Translations under genes and position numbers: made by a program
The notes under the pieces: generated by a model
Told to the model about the DNA's origin: nothing
What the model saw: the letters and a program-made list of their open reading frames with translations, nothing else
Databases searched by the model: none
Shown: piece after piece, positions 16,730 through 25,766 of the stretch
Numbering within the stretch: position 1 is the stretch's first letter
Layout of the letters: the number at the start of each line of letters is the position of its first letter
From: an uncultured Lachnospiraceae bacterium
GTDB taxonomy: Bacteria > Bacillota > Clostridia > Lachnospirales > Lachnospiraceae
DNA length: 64,000 bases
Direction: 5' to 3'
Assembly (NCBI GenBank): GCA_910578555.1
Contig: CAJTPS010000016.1
Span: 17,982 to 81,981 of the forward strand

Positions 16730-18103
16730 TTATCCGATGCCAAGCACCAGAGACGCAACCCGGAAATAAATCAATAGTGAAATCGCATCCACGATCGTGG
16801 TTATGAATGGACTCGCCATTACGGCCGGGTCCATTCCGATTTTCTTGGCAAGCATTGGCAGAGTCGAACCTACGATCTTAGCCACCACTACCGCTACAAA
16901 CAGCGTGACGCAGACGACGAACGCCACCGCCACACTTACCTTATCTAACAGCAGCAGTCTTCCGAAATTGCAGAGCGCCAGCGTCAATCCGCACAGCGCC
17001 GCCGTCCTGATCTCTTTCCAGACTACCGTAAACCAGTCGCCGAATTCGATCTCATCCAGGGACAGTCCGCGGATAATGATCGCGCTCGCCTGCCCGCCCG
17101 CATTACCGCCGGTGTCCATCAGCATCGGGATAAAAGCAGTCAGAACAACATACCTGCTCAGCGCATTTTCAAAAGAAGTGATGATACTCCCTGTAAAAGT
17201 AGCGGAGATCATCAACAGCAAAAGCCATGGAATCCTTTTCTTATATGCCTCAAAGACGGTTGTCCTGAGATACGGTTTATCGGAAGGCATCACAGCCGCC
17301 ATCTTCTCGATATCCTCCGTCGTTTCCTCCTCCAGAATATCCACGACGTCATCCACCGTGATAATGCCGACCAGTCTGTCTTCGTTATCGACGACAGGCA
17401 TCGCCGTAAACTCGTACTTCTTAAACATTCTGGCAACTTCTTCCTGATCCATCAACGTATGCAGGGATACCACATTCCGGTGCATCATCTCCCCGATCAC
17501 GGCATCCGCATCGCTAAGCAGCAGATAGCGCAGCGCAACCGTGCCCACCAGCGTTCTCTGATTATCCAGCACATAACAGATATTGATGGTCTCACTGTCG
17601 AGCCCCACCTTCCGGATTCGTTCGATCGCTTCCCCCACGGTCAGATTTTCCTTGAGATCCACATACTCCACAGTCATGATGCTGCCTGCGGAATCCTCCG
17701 GATAACGCATCAGGTGGTTGATCGCCTTCCTGGTGTCCGGACTGGTGTTCGCGATCAGTCTTTTCACCACATTAGCAGGCATCTCTTCCATCAGTTCCTT
17801 CGCATCATCAGACATCATGTTATCGATGATATTACCCGCATCCTTATCAGACAAAGAGGTGATAACGGACTGCTGCAGTTCGATTTCCAGATACGAAAAC
17901 ACGCTTGCAGCCATATCCTTAGGAAGAATCCGAAAAATCTTAACGATCTCCTCCTCATCCATCTCTTCTATATAATCCGCGATATCCGCGTCGTTTAATT
18001 CCTGAATGACCTGCCGGAGTCTCGTATACTGCCCCTTATGGAGAAATTCCAGTATCTCCTCTCTTGCCTCCGGTTCGTTCAAACCCTTTTTGATTTCGCT
18101 CAT
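16730..18103 (-). CDS. mgtE: MgtE magnesium transporter
   Basis: The 457-residue protein has the full MgtE order: N-terminal helical domain with the acidic IADYIEEMDEEE (residues 40-130), paired CBS domains (130-255, e.g. DRLVGIITVDDVVDILEEE) and five membrane helices (280-455) with the family motifs IPMLMDTGGNAGGQASAIIIRGL and DPAVMASPFITTIVDA. It is a Mg2+-gated channel in the cytoplasmic membrane. GGGAGG lies eight bases before the ATG. No M-box riboswitch is visible upstream. Confidence 0.95.
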   Translation of the reverse strand: MSEIKKGLNEPEAREEILEFLHKGQYTRLRQVIQELNDADIADYIEEMDEEEIVKIFRILPKDMAASVFSYLEIELQQSVITSLSDKDAGNIIDNMMSDDAKELMEEMPANVVKRLIANTSPDTRKAINHLMRYPEDSAGSIMTVEYVDLKENLTVGEAIERIRKVGLDSETINICYVLDNQRTLVGTVALRYLLLSDADAVIGEMMHRNVVSLHTLMDQEEVARMFKKYEFTAMPVVDNEDRLVGIITVDDVVDILEEETTEDIEKMAAVMPSDKPYLRTTVFEAYKKRIPWLLLLMISATFTGSIITSFENALSRYVVLTAFIPMLMDTGGNAGGQASAIIIRGLSLDEIEFGDWFTVVWKEIRTAALCGLTLALCNFGRLLLLDKVSVAVAFVVCVTLFVAVVVAKIVGSTLPMLAKKIGMDPAVMASPFITTIVDAISLLIYFRVASLVLGIG

Positions 18104-18168
18104 AAACCCGACCTCCCGTTCTCTCGGACAGTTTCCGGCATACCGACCGGGAGCATCGTGCGCATACC

Positions 18169-18810
18169 TTACACTTTATAATACTCCGGTTCGGAGACGG
18201 TGATGCCCGCCCTGCCCGCCGTTACCTCCGTAATCTCCCGCGCAGCGGCGTCCTTCTCTTCATAAGGAACCTTAACCCGCACGCTCACCTGCTCGGCATA
18301 ATCCGCTTCCTCTATCGCAATGCCTCTTTGTCCCAAGATATATTGTACTTTACCGATCCCGTTATAATCCGTCACGATCGTCATCTCATAACCATAACGC
18401 ATCGTGCGCACATCACTCGCCGCGATGCCCGCCTGCGCCGCCTTCGTATAAGCGCGGACAAGTCCGCCGGTCCCTAAGAGTGTACCGCCGAAATATCTGG
18501 TAACGACCACCACAATATTCCGTATGCCGGAACCCATAAGCACCTCCAGAATGGGTCTGCCCGCCGTACCGCCGGGCTCTCCGTCATCGGAGAAACGCAC
18601 GGTCTGCGCCTGCTCTCCAAGCACATAGGCATAACAGTTATGTCTGGCATCCCAGAACTGCTTTTTCCTGGATTCAATAAAAGCGATCGCTTCCTCTTCG
18701 CTGTCCGCCGCCGCGACATGCGCGATAAAGCGGGACTTCTTCTCTTCAATCTCAGCCATCCCACCATATTCAATTATCTTATACGGTTCGTGTTCATGAT
18801 TGGATTCCAT
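18169..18810 (-). CDS. yigZ: YigZ/IMPACT-family protein
   Basis: The 213-residue protein has the N-terminal UPF0029/IMPACT domain (FIAHVAAADSEEEAIAFIE, DARHNCYAYVLG, FSDDGEPGGTAGRPILEVL, VVVTRYFGGTLLGTGGLVRAY) and a C-terminal DUF1949-like ferredoxin-like domain. Its molecular role is not settled; relatives affect translation. It lies 65 bp upstream of mgtE on the same strand. Confidence 0.9.
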   Translation of the reverse strand: MESNHEHEPYKIIEYGGMAEIEEKKSRFIAHVAAADSEEEAIAFIESRKKQFWDARHNCYAYVLGEQAQTVRFSDDGEPGGTAGRPILEVLMGSGIRNIVVVVTRYFGGTLLGTGGLVRAYTKAAQAGIAASDVRTMRYGYEMTIVTDYNGIGKVQYILGQRGIAIEEADYAEQVSVRVKVPYEEKDAAAREITEVTAGRAGITVSEPEYYKV

Positions 18811-19168
18811 ACGCCTTCTGTGTATACTCCGTTCATCCTGCCGTTAACAGCCGGCATTTTCAAACAGACTGCTCAGATACCTGTTTGTTAATTAATACTA
18901 CTACTCAATGTGTGAACGAGTCAAGCAACAGTTCTTCCGGACCGCATGTCGTACACACAAAATGTATAAATGTGTACAGAATCGTAAACAATTCTTAATA
19001 TGGAAGAAAAATCCTTTATTTAGCCGAAAAACTTTGTTATAATGCATGATAGGTTTATAGTATCTTTTTAAGGTAATATGTGCACACCTGCGGCAAATCA
19101 GTCTGCGGGAACAGTAAATTGACCAATCAGACAGCTGTCTTTCTGGTCATGCAGAAATGAGGAGTATT
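18811..19168 (+). promoter_or_regulatory. Intergenic control region before the class A PBP gene
   Basis: This 358-bp gap has no convincing gene. It holds an inverted repeat GTACACA/TGTGTAC (18951-18977), a TATAAT near 19037 with no good -35, and a nested palindrome at 19121-19148 (GACCA, AGACAGCTGTCT, TGGTC) ending about ten bases before the Shine-Dalgarno of the PBP gene. The last could control translation of the PBP. Confidence 0.45.
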
Positions 19169-21901
19169 ATGAATTATGGAAAAAAAGGTGTCCGCAAAAG
19201 ACAGCAGGCACTTCACGCTAAATCCACGAAGTGGGCGAGAAAAATCGGATTTACTTTTATTCAGCTGTGTCTGATCGCCCTGATCGGCGTGGGAATCATC
19301 GGCGCCAGCGCCGGAATCGGTATATTTAAAGGCGTGCTGGCCACGGCCCCTGACATCGGCAATATTGATGTTACCCCCACCGGGTTCTCTACTTTTGTAT
19401 ATGACATAGAAGGCAACCAGACCGCAAAACTGGTATCCACGGATTCCAACCGGATCCCCGTCACGATCGATATGGTTCCGGAGGATCTTAAGAACGCTTT
19501 CGTGGCCGTGGAAGATTCCCGTTTCTACAGCCACAACGGCATCGATATCAAAGGCATCGTCCGTGCCGGAGTTGTAGGCATACAAAATAAATTAAGAGGC
19601 GGAGACTTCACGGAAGGTGCCAGCACGATCACGCAGCAGCTGCTCAAAAACAATGTCTTCACGGACTGGACCAGTGAAGATTCTTTTGCCGACCGGCTAA
19701 AGCGTAAGATTCAGGAGCAGTATCTGGCGCTGGAGCTGGAAAAGGTCATGGATAAGGACTCTATCCTGATCAACTATATGAACACCATCAATCTTGGACA
19801 GAATACACTGGGTGTCCAGGCCGCTTCCATGCGCTATTTCAACAAATCCGTCAGCGATCTGAACCTGTCGGAGTGCGCCGTGATCGCAGGGATCACCAAG
19901 AATCCCTCCCGATACAATCCGATTACACACCCGGATAAGAATGCAGAGCGTCGTCAGAAAGTACTGGAAGACATGCAGCGGGACGGTTATATCACACAGG
20001 AACAGTTCGATGAGGCAATGGCGGACGACGTATATTCCCGCATCCAGATCGCCGATTCCGAAAATGAAGATTCATCTGTCAATACATACTTCGTGGATGC
20101 GCTGACGGATGATGTTCTGGAAGATCTGATTGCTGCCGGCTATAATGAAACGCAGGCATTTACCCTGCTCTACAGCGGCGGTCTTAAGATATATTCCACG
20201 CAGGACCCGAAGATCCAGCGGATCTGTGACGAGACTTTTGCAGATGAAAGCATTTTTCCCGCCAATACGAAATGGTATCTGAATTATGAACTGACCATAG
20301 AAAAGAGCAACGGAGATAAAGAAAATCACAGCAAGGAAATGTTCCGCACCTTCTGGAAAGAGAACCGCTCCAAATCCTATAATCTGATCTACGCCTCTCA
20401 GGAGGAGGCGTATCAGGATATAGAACTGTATAAAGAAGCCGTTATGGGATCGGGCGATGAAGTGCTGGGCGAGACGATCAGTTTAACGCCGCAGCCTCAG
20501 GTCTCTATCGTGGTTGAAGACCAGAGCACGGGTTATATCGTTGCCATGGAAGGCGGACGCGGCGCCAAATCCGGCAGCCGGACGCTGAACCGTGCAACAG
20601 ATACGACAAGACAGCCCGGCTCCACCTTTAAAGTCGTATCCACCTACGCGCCCGCTTTTGACAGCGCGGGGCTGACGCTTGCAACCGTGATGAACGACGC
20701 GCCTTTTAACTATGCTGACGGACGCCCTGTGGCAAACTGGTACGGCGAGAATTACCGCGGTCTGTCCTCCCTCAGAGAAGGCATCGCACAGTCCATGAAT
20801 ATCGTCGCCGTCAAGACGCTGACACAGATCACGCCGCAGCTCGGCTTCGATTATCTGAGGAACTTCGGCTTTACCACGCTGGAAGAGCGCAAGGAAATCA
20901 ACGGTAAAATATACTCGGATATCCAGCAGGCACTGGCGCTGGGCGGTATCACCAACGGCGTCACCAATGAAGAATTAAACGCCGCTTACGCATGTATTGC
21001 CAACGGCGGCACATATATCAAACCGAAGCTGTACACGAAGGTACTGGATCACGACGGCAATATCATCTTAGACAATACGATACCGCAGTCCAGACAGGTT
21101 ATCAAGGAGTCAACCGCATTCCTGCTGACCAACGCCATGGTGGACGTAGTGACAGTCGGAACCGGCGGCTCCGTTCATTTCGGTGGAATGGCGATTGCCG
21201 GTAAGACAGGTACGACCTCCGATTATAACGATGTGTGGTTCTCCGGTTATACACCTTACTACACGGCAACCACCTGGGCCGGATTCGACAACAACGTCAA
21301 ACTGACCGGCGATGAGAAGAACCTTGCCAAGAAACTGTGGCGTTCCGTCATGTCCAAGATCCATGAGGGGCTGACGAACGAACCTTTTAATGTTCCTTCA
21401 GGTATCGTTACTGCCACGGTATGTTCCCGTTCCGGCAAACTCCCGATTGAGGGATTGTGCAACGGCACGCTCCGCTCAGAATACTTTGCTGACGGCACCG
21501 TACCTACGGAGACCTGCGATGTGCACTACGCCGGTCAGGTCTGCACATACAGCAGTCTGCCGGCATGTGAGGGATGTCCGTTCAAGGTGGAAGGCATACT
21601 GGAGCTTACCCCGATCGAGGACGTTTCTCTGCAGAGCGGATCGGGTACGGCACAGCCACAGCCGGAGACGCCGGCAGCGCCTGTCGTCGGTGAAGACGGG
21701 TCTGTCATTCCTGCACCGCCGGCAGCGCCGCAGACCAATATGTGTCCGCACAATGCTGAATTCTTCGCAAATCCCGACTGGGAGGCTGTCATAAACGGGC
21801 AGCGGGCTGAGATCGAGCAGCGTAACGCCGCGGCAGCAGCTGCAGCAGCGGCAGCCGCGCAGGAAGCCGCACAACAACAGCAGGCTGCACCACCACAATA
21901 A
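19169..21901 (+). CDS. Class A penicillin-binding protein (PBP1A type)
   Basis: The 910-residue protein is a bifunctional peptidoglycan glycosyltransferase and transpeptidase at the outer face of the membrane. A membrane anchor lies at about residues 27-57. The GT51 domain has the catalytic EDSRFYSHNGID (Glu115) and GASTITQQLLKN. The transpeptidase shows SxxK at STFK (Ser485), SxN at SMN (about 542) and KTGT (about 679). After the catalytic domain come a Cys-containing stretch (QVCTYSSLPACEGCPF), a Pro-rich linker and a tail of about 11 alanines plus Gln. The start at 19169 lies four bases after GAGGAG; the ATG at 19157 has no Shine-Dalgarno. Confidence 0.95.
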   Translation: MNYGKKGVRKRQQALHAKSTKWARKIGFTFIQLCLIALIGVGIIGASAGIGIFKGVLATAPDIGNIDVTPTGFSTFVYDIEGNQTAKLVSTDSNRIPVTIDMVPEDLKNAFVAVEDSRFYSHNGIDIKGIVRAGVVGIQNKLRGGDFTEGASTITQQLLKNNVFTDWTSEDSFADRLKRKIQEQYLALELEKVMDKDSILINYMNTINLGQNTLGVQAASMRYFNKSVSDLNLSECAVIAGITKNPSRYNPITHPDKNAERRQKVLEDMQRDGYITQEQFDEAMADDVYSRIQIADSENEDSSVNTYFVDALTDDVLEDLIAAGYNETQAFTLLYSGGLKIYSTQDPKIQRICDETFADESIFPANTKWYLNYELTIEKSNGDKENHSKEMFRTFWKENRSKSYNLIYASQEEAYQDIELYKEAVMGSGDEVLGETISLTPQPQVSIVVEDQSTGYIVAMEGGRGAKSGSRTLNRATDTTRQPGSTFKVVSTYAPAFDSAGLTLATVMNDAPFNYADGRPVANWYGENYRGLSSLREGIAQSMNIVAVKTLTQITPQLGFDYLRNFGFTTLEERKEINGKIYSDIQQALALGGITNGVTNEELNAAYACIANGGTYIKPKLYTKVLDHDGNIILDNTIPQSRQVIKESTAFLLTNAMVDVVTVGTGGSVHFGGMAIAGKTGTTSDYNDVWFSGYTPYYTATTWAGFDNNVKLTGDEKNLAKKLWRSVMSKIHEGLTNEPFNVPSGIVTATVCSRSGKLPIEGLCNGTLRSEYFADGTVPTETCDVHYAGQVCTYSSLPACEGCPFKVEGILELTPIEDVSLQSGSGTAQPQPETPAAPVVGEDGSVIPAPPAAPQTNMCPHNAEFFANPDWEAVINGQRAEIEQRNAAAAAAAAAAAQEAAQQQQAAPPQ

Positions 21902-21970
21902 CAAATCGAACTGCGTTCGATTGCGAGATTTGCCTGCGGCAAACTCGAATAACCGAAGGAATTTCCTATA
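21902..21970. repeat. Dispersed repeat family B, copy 2
   Basis: The unit has the hairpin CGAACTGCGTTCG, then TTGCGAGATTTGC, CTCGAATAA and the end GGAATTTCCTATA, matching the 73-bp units at 33512-33657. Confidence 0.65.
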
Positions 21971-21975
21971 TCTGA

Positions 21976-22016
21976 AAACGGCGCATGGTTTTCTGTTCCA
22001 TGCGCCGTTTCTGTTG
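21976..22016. terminator. Terminator after the PBP gene
   Basis: Perfect 13-bp stem AAACGGCGCATGG (21976-21988) with its complement at 21998-22010. It lies between convergent genes and can serve both. Confidence 0.85.
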
Positions 22017-22021
22017 TCTTT

Positions 22022-22300
22022 CTATATGCCTTTGATTTCCCTGATCTTTGCTTCCAGATCCACGATCGTATTCTGTGCATTCTCAATATCTCTGCAAGCA
22101 TCCTCATACTCTTCTTCCGGTGTAGAGCCGTGTTTTTCATAATAAATCTTGCCAATTTCCGTGTAGCGTTTACGGATAATATCTTCACAGGTATGGATCT
22201 GACCTTTCAGGTTCGCCACCTCCGCCATTTCCTTCGCCTTATCCGTCACTTCTTTGCTCTTCGTAGTGATCGTCTCGCCAATTCTGTCAAAAAAATCCAT
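22022..22300 (-). CDS. Small coiled-coil protein of unknown function
   Basis: The 92-residue protein is highly charged and helical: ITTKSKEVTDKAKEMAEVA near the start, then EDIIRKRYTEIGKIYYEKHG and a C-terminal heptad stretch NTIVDLEAKIREIKG. It has no membrane segment and no metal-binding cysteines. Similar small proteins in Clostridia often carry a zinc ribbon after the coiled coil, which is absent here. GGAGGG four bases before 22300 selects the second of two adjacent ATGs. Function not recognised. Confidence 0.75.
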   Translation of the reverse strand: MDFFDRIGETITTKSKEVTDKAKEMAEVANLKGQIHTCEDIIRKRYTEIGKIYYEKHGSTPEEEYEDACRDIENAQNTIVDLEAKIREIKGI

Positions 22301-22391
22301 CATACCCTCCGTTTCCGTTCCGCCGGAACAAATGACTCGCATCCTGTTACAGTTATTATATGTTACTGCCCGCTCCCGAATCACATTCTTA

Positions 22392-22470
22392 GTAACAGTT
22401 CAGCCTTCGGCTTCACTGTCACGCCTGATGCACACACAATGCTCCAAAGTCGCATTTTGGCACTTGCATC
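22392..22470. repeat. Dispersed repeat family A, copy 3 (right half missing)
   Basis: The sequence follows copy 1 almost exactly from GTAACAGTTCAGCCTTCGGC to AGTCGCATTTTGGC, then stops; the right terminal inverted repeat is absent. Confidence 0.7.
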
Positions 22471-22492
22471 AGTTATTATTCTACACTATCCG

Positions 22493-23257
22493 TCAGTCAG
22501 TGGCAAGAAGCCTTCTGCACAACGCGCGCAGGTTCATATGCTGCATAACATAATCCGCCGTAATCTGCTGCCCTTCATCACTCTGCTGCTTCGGCGATAT
22601 GGCGGAATGAATATAGAAGCTGTCCATGCCGACCTGCTTCGCCCCTGTAATATCAGTCGCCATATCATTACCGATCATCAGCGACTCCTCCGGTTTCAGT
22701 TCGTACCGTTCCAGAAGGATCCGGTAAAACCGCTCGTCAGGCTTCCTGCATCCATGATCGGAAGAAATCAGAATCCCGTCAAAAAGACTGTGAATACCCA
22801 GATAAAACAACTCGTTCTCCGTAAAAATACGCTGTGCATTGGAGAGCAGATAAACTCCTCTGCCTGCCTCCCGAAGCGACGTGAGCAGTTCCTGCGCATA
22901 GTCATAGAGTCTGATGTATTTGGTGGAATACGCCCGGAACATCTGCCCCGTATGGATGGCAAGCAGCTGAGCCGCTCTGACGCCTTTCGCCTCATACAAT
23001 TCCTGAAACACTTCCTCGATCGGAATCTCCGGATATGCCTCATGAGAATACTGTACGGCATGTTCCTGACTGAGCGCCTTCTCCTTACCCTGCACAGAAG
23101 CAAGATATGCCTGATGCAGCTCCTGTGCCTCATACCGCGCACCGTGATAGCCATAGAACAGACTCAGGTGCTCCCACAGCTTCCTCTCTGTCTCATCGGT
23201 GCGGATATCCACCAGTGTGCCGTATAAGTCAAATATGTAGTTACGGTATTGCTTCAT
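22493..23257 (-). CDS. HAD-family hydrolase, YjjG-like
   Basis: The 254-residue protein has the HAD motifs: FDLYGTLVDI with the nucleophile Asp (residues 9-18), YLLSNAQ as motif II, and SSDHGCRKPDERFY plus MIGNDMATDITGAKQVGMDSFYI for motifs III and IV. A helical cap of the C1 type lies between. It is probably a cytosolic phosphatase, perhaps for nucleotides or sugar phosphates. GGGGG seven bases before the ATG sets the start. Confidence 0.9.
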   Translation of the reverse strand: MKQYRNYIFDLYGTLVDIRTDETERKLWEHLSLFYGYHGARYEAQELHQAYLASVQGKEKALSQEHAVQYSHEAYPEIPIEEVFQELYEAKGVRAAQLLAIHTGQMFRAYSTKYIRLYDYAQELLTSLREAGRGVYLLSNAQRIFTENELFYLGIHSLFDGILISSDHGCRKPDERFYRILLERYELKPEESLMIGNDMATDITGAKQVGMDSFYIHSAISPKQQSDEGQQITADYVMQHMNLRALCRRLLATD

Positions 23258-23332
23258 GTTGTGTCCCCCTATACCATGCGCAAAACTGCGTTGCTGTCTT
23301 ATTTTAATACAATAAAAAGAAACTATGTTGTA

Positions 23333-23659
23333 CTACCTACTCATTGTACCATATAAGTTAAGCAAAATACATCCACTGATTATCATAATAAGTGAGATTA
23401 TACCTGTCAAATTTACTTTTTCTCCGAATAATACTGCGGATATAATAGATGTCGCAACTATTCCGACAGCGCTCCAGGTTGCATACGCTCCCCCAAGATT
23501 TATTGTATTTAGTGCTTTCGATAAAAGATAAAAACAAGAAATATACGATAATAAACATCCCAGGGTCGGCCATAATTTTGTAAATCCTGCCGAGTATTTC
23601 AACAACGTTGTCGCCAACAGTTCGAGTCCTATTGCTATACTCAATAAAATGTATGCCAT
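23333..23659 (-). CDS. Small multidrug resistance (SMR) family transporter
   Basis: The 108-residue protein has four membrane segments. The first contains the conserved glutamate in AIGLELLATTLLKYS (Glu13), and the segment GGAYATWSAVGIVATSIISAVLFGEK is typical of the EmrE/QacC-like SMR group. By family it is a proton-coupled exporter of cationic compounds. GGGAGG lies seven bases before the ATG. It follows the GH5 gene by 54 bp and is probably co-transcribed. Its base composition is clearly more AT-rich than the surrounding housekeeping genes. Confidence 0.9.
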   Translation of the reverse strand: MAYILLSIAIGLELLATTLLKYSAGFTKLWPTLGCLLSYISCFYLLSKALNTINLGGAYATWSAVGIVATSIISAVLFGEKVNLTGIISLIMIISGCILLNLYGTMSR

Positions 23660-23713
23660 TTCTCAACCTCCCTATATGCAATTTCTGTTTAACAGCAAAC
23701 CAAATACAATATT

Positions 23714-24751
23714 TTACAAATACTTCACAAGTTCATCTCTTACCCCATCATAATGCCCGTCAACGAGACCAAAGTCTTTCCCCCTGTAATTCCAAACGGC
23801 ACGGCCGATTCCGTACTTTTCAAATATCACATTAATATCCTTAAACCAACGAACCGCATCCGCCGGGTCAGCCTGATCAATAACGCCATACTCGCCACAG
23901 TATAAACACTTGCCACGTTCTTGTGCCACTTTAATGGCCGGTGCAAAATTTTTTTCAAAGAAAAGCGGGCCAAGAGAATCTATTCCCATTTTTTTACTCT
24001 CTTCCATACAGGGAATGGCCGGTGCAATATTCATATCATAAGTCAGGCCGCAGACCTGATCCCACTCAGCAGGATAACCTATATGAAAATCAAGCGGCAT
24101 ATTTTCAACCCAATATGCTGACTGATGTGTGAAAAGCTGTGGTTCATAGCAATGAAAATTATAGACAATATTCTTGTCCTTAAAGTCCGGCAGAAGTTCC
24201 ACGGAGCTTACCGAATTATAACATACACCGCCTACAAGAATCTTAATATCAAGCGAATAACTCCTAATAATCTCAATGCACCTGGTAGCAATATCGTTCC
24301 ATTTGTCTGCAACATCATCCCTGACAACCTCGTTCAGCAACTCAACCATCAGCATATCCGAATCTCCCGCATATCTTTTCATGAGCTTATGCCACATTCC
24401 ATAAAATCTGGCCTGTAACCGTTCATCATCAAAAAAATTTTTAGAATACTCGAAATCATCAAATATATACCCCTGCGTCTTGTGAAGATCAAGCACCATA
24501 TTCAGATTGTATTTCTTACACCATGCAATACAATCATCAATATGCCTGTATCCTTCCGGAATATCCGTACCATCTTCGCGTTCAAAATTATCATAGTCGA
24601 TGGGAAGTCTTACATGGTCAAGTCCCCATGATGCAACTCTTGCAATATCCTCCTCTGTAATAAATGTGTCTAAGTGCGCCTTATCCAGTGGTCCCTGCGA
24701 TAACCAGCCACCCAGATTTGCACCTTTTCTAAAGCCTTTTACTGTGTTCAT
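23714..24751 (-). CDS. Glycoside hydrolase family 5 (endoglucanase-like)
   Basis: The 345-residue protein is an intracellular GH5-type (beta/alpha)8 hydrolase; no signal peptide is present. It begins GANLGGWLSQGP and shows WGLDHVRLPIDYDNFE, MVLDLHKTQGY, the acid/base Glu in VELLNEVVRD, YNFHCYEP, and the nucleophile Glu in LYCGEYGVID. The change of the usual NEP to NEV is minor. It may cleave beta-glucans or beta-mannan oligosaccharides taken up by the cell. AGGAGGG six bases upstream sets the start. It is divergent from the AraC regulator. Confidence 0.88.
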   Translation of the reverse strand: MNTVKGFRKGANLGGWLSQGPLDKAHLDTFITEEDIARVASWGLDHVRLPIDYDNFEREDGTDIPEGYRHIDDCIAWCKKYNLNMVLDLHKTQGYIFDDFEYSKNFFDDERLQARFYGMWHKLMKRYAGDSDMLMVELLNEVVRDDVADKWNDIATRCIEIIRSYSLDIKILVGGVCYNSVSSVELLPDFKDKNIVYNFHCYEPQLFTHQSAYWVENMPLDFHIGYPAEWDQVCGLTYDMNIAPAIPCMEESKKMGIDSLGPLFFEKNFAPAIKVAQERGKCLYCGEYGVIDQADPADAVRWFKDINVIFEKYGIGRAVWNYRGKDFGLVDGHYDGVRDELVKYL

Positions 24752-24924
24752 AGATGTCCCTCCTGTTATGATACAAATAGTGCTATAACTTTAATCATGC
24801 TGCTTATTTTTTATTGCCGGCAATTCATCTGTTTTTAGTCTATCATTTAAGACGTTTATGTAATATAATATATGTGACTCTTATATTATATATATGACTT
24901 TTAATTCAGCAAACAGGAGCAGCA

Positions 24925-25716
24925 ATGAACGACCAGAATTCAACCACCAGGCCGAAAAACGATACAATTCCGGATCCATCAGTCAACAAATCCATGATGC
25001 TGCAAAGGTTCATGCAATCAGAGCATAACATAGAACATCCGACCTATGATTCAGAGCTTAGTTTCTATCATCTGGTCAGTTCCGGTAACTTTGAGGCTGT
25101 AAAGCATTATGATTATCTGGATGTAGATGCTGTCGAGCGCGGTATCTTGTCCGACAATCCGCTTCAGAACTTAAAATATCACGCAGTAGTAACGATCGCC
25201 ATGATATGCAGATTTTGTATAGAGGATGGCATGGAAGAATCCATAAGTTATAACTTAAGCGATTACTATATCAAGCGTTTGGACAATGCTTCAGACCAAA
25301 GGACAATAAGAGAAATATACTACAAAGCATGTGTTGATTATGCCGAGCGCATGAGCCGTATTCAGAAATATAAATCTATGTCGATCTATTGTGTAAAGGC
25401 TGTGGATTACGTGAACAATCATCTTCATGAAAGGATTCAGGCTGCAGATGTCGCAGCGTACGTGGGCTTAGAACGGGCTTATTTCAGCAGATTGTTTCAC
25501 AAAGAAATGGAGGTCACACCAAGCCAATATATCCGTGATAAGAAAATACAGACCGCTAAAAGTATGCTCATGTACTCCGATTATAGCTGCAGTGAGATAA
25601 GCCAATACCTGGCCTTCTCTGATGGAAGCCACTTTGCTCTTACATTCAGGAAAGTAACCGGGGAGACCCCCGACAATTTCAGAAAAAAGAATTATCGCAA
25701 ACACTGGACAAGATAG
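24925..25716 (+). CDS. AraC-family transcriptional regulator
   Basis: The 263-residue protein has a C-terminal AraC double helix-turn-helix (residues 155-255): VNNHLHERIQAADVAAYVGLERAYFSRLFHKEMEV and YSCSEISQYLAFSDGSHFALTFRKVTGETPDNFRK. The N-terminal half carries a helical sensory region without an obvious cupin. It is divergent from the GH5-SMR pair across a very AT-rich 170-bp gap, so it probably controls them, perhaps in response to an oligosaccharide. CAGGAG five bases before the ATG. Confidence 0.9.
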   Translation: MNDQNSTTRPKNDTIPDPSVNKSMMLQRFMQSEHNIEHPTYDSELSFYHLVSSGNFEAVKHYDYLDVDAVERGILSDNPLQNLKYHAVVTIAMICRFCIEDGMEESISYNLSDYYIKRLDNASDQRTIREIYYKACVDYAERMSRIQKYKSMSIYCVKAVDYVNNHLHERIQAADVAAYVGLERAYFSRLFHKEMEVTPSQYIRDKKIQTAKSMLMYSDYSCSEISQYLAFSDGSHFALTFRKVTGETPDNFRKKNYRKHWTR

Positions 25717-25766
25717 TATAAAAAAATCTTAAAACCCAAAAGGTTCTAAGATTAAATTAAAAAAGC

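Noticed and set aside
22130..23227. 365-codon plus-strand frame
   Set aside because: It lies antisense to the clear HAD gene and the coiled-coil gene and crosses repeat copy A3; its product is not protein-like.
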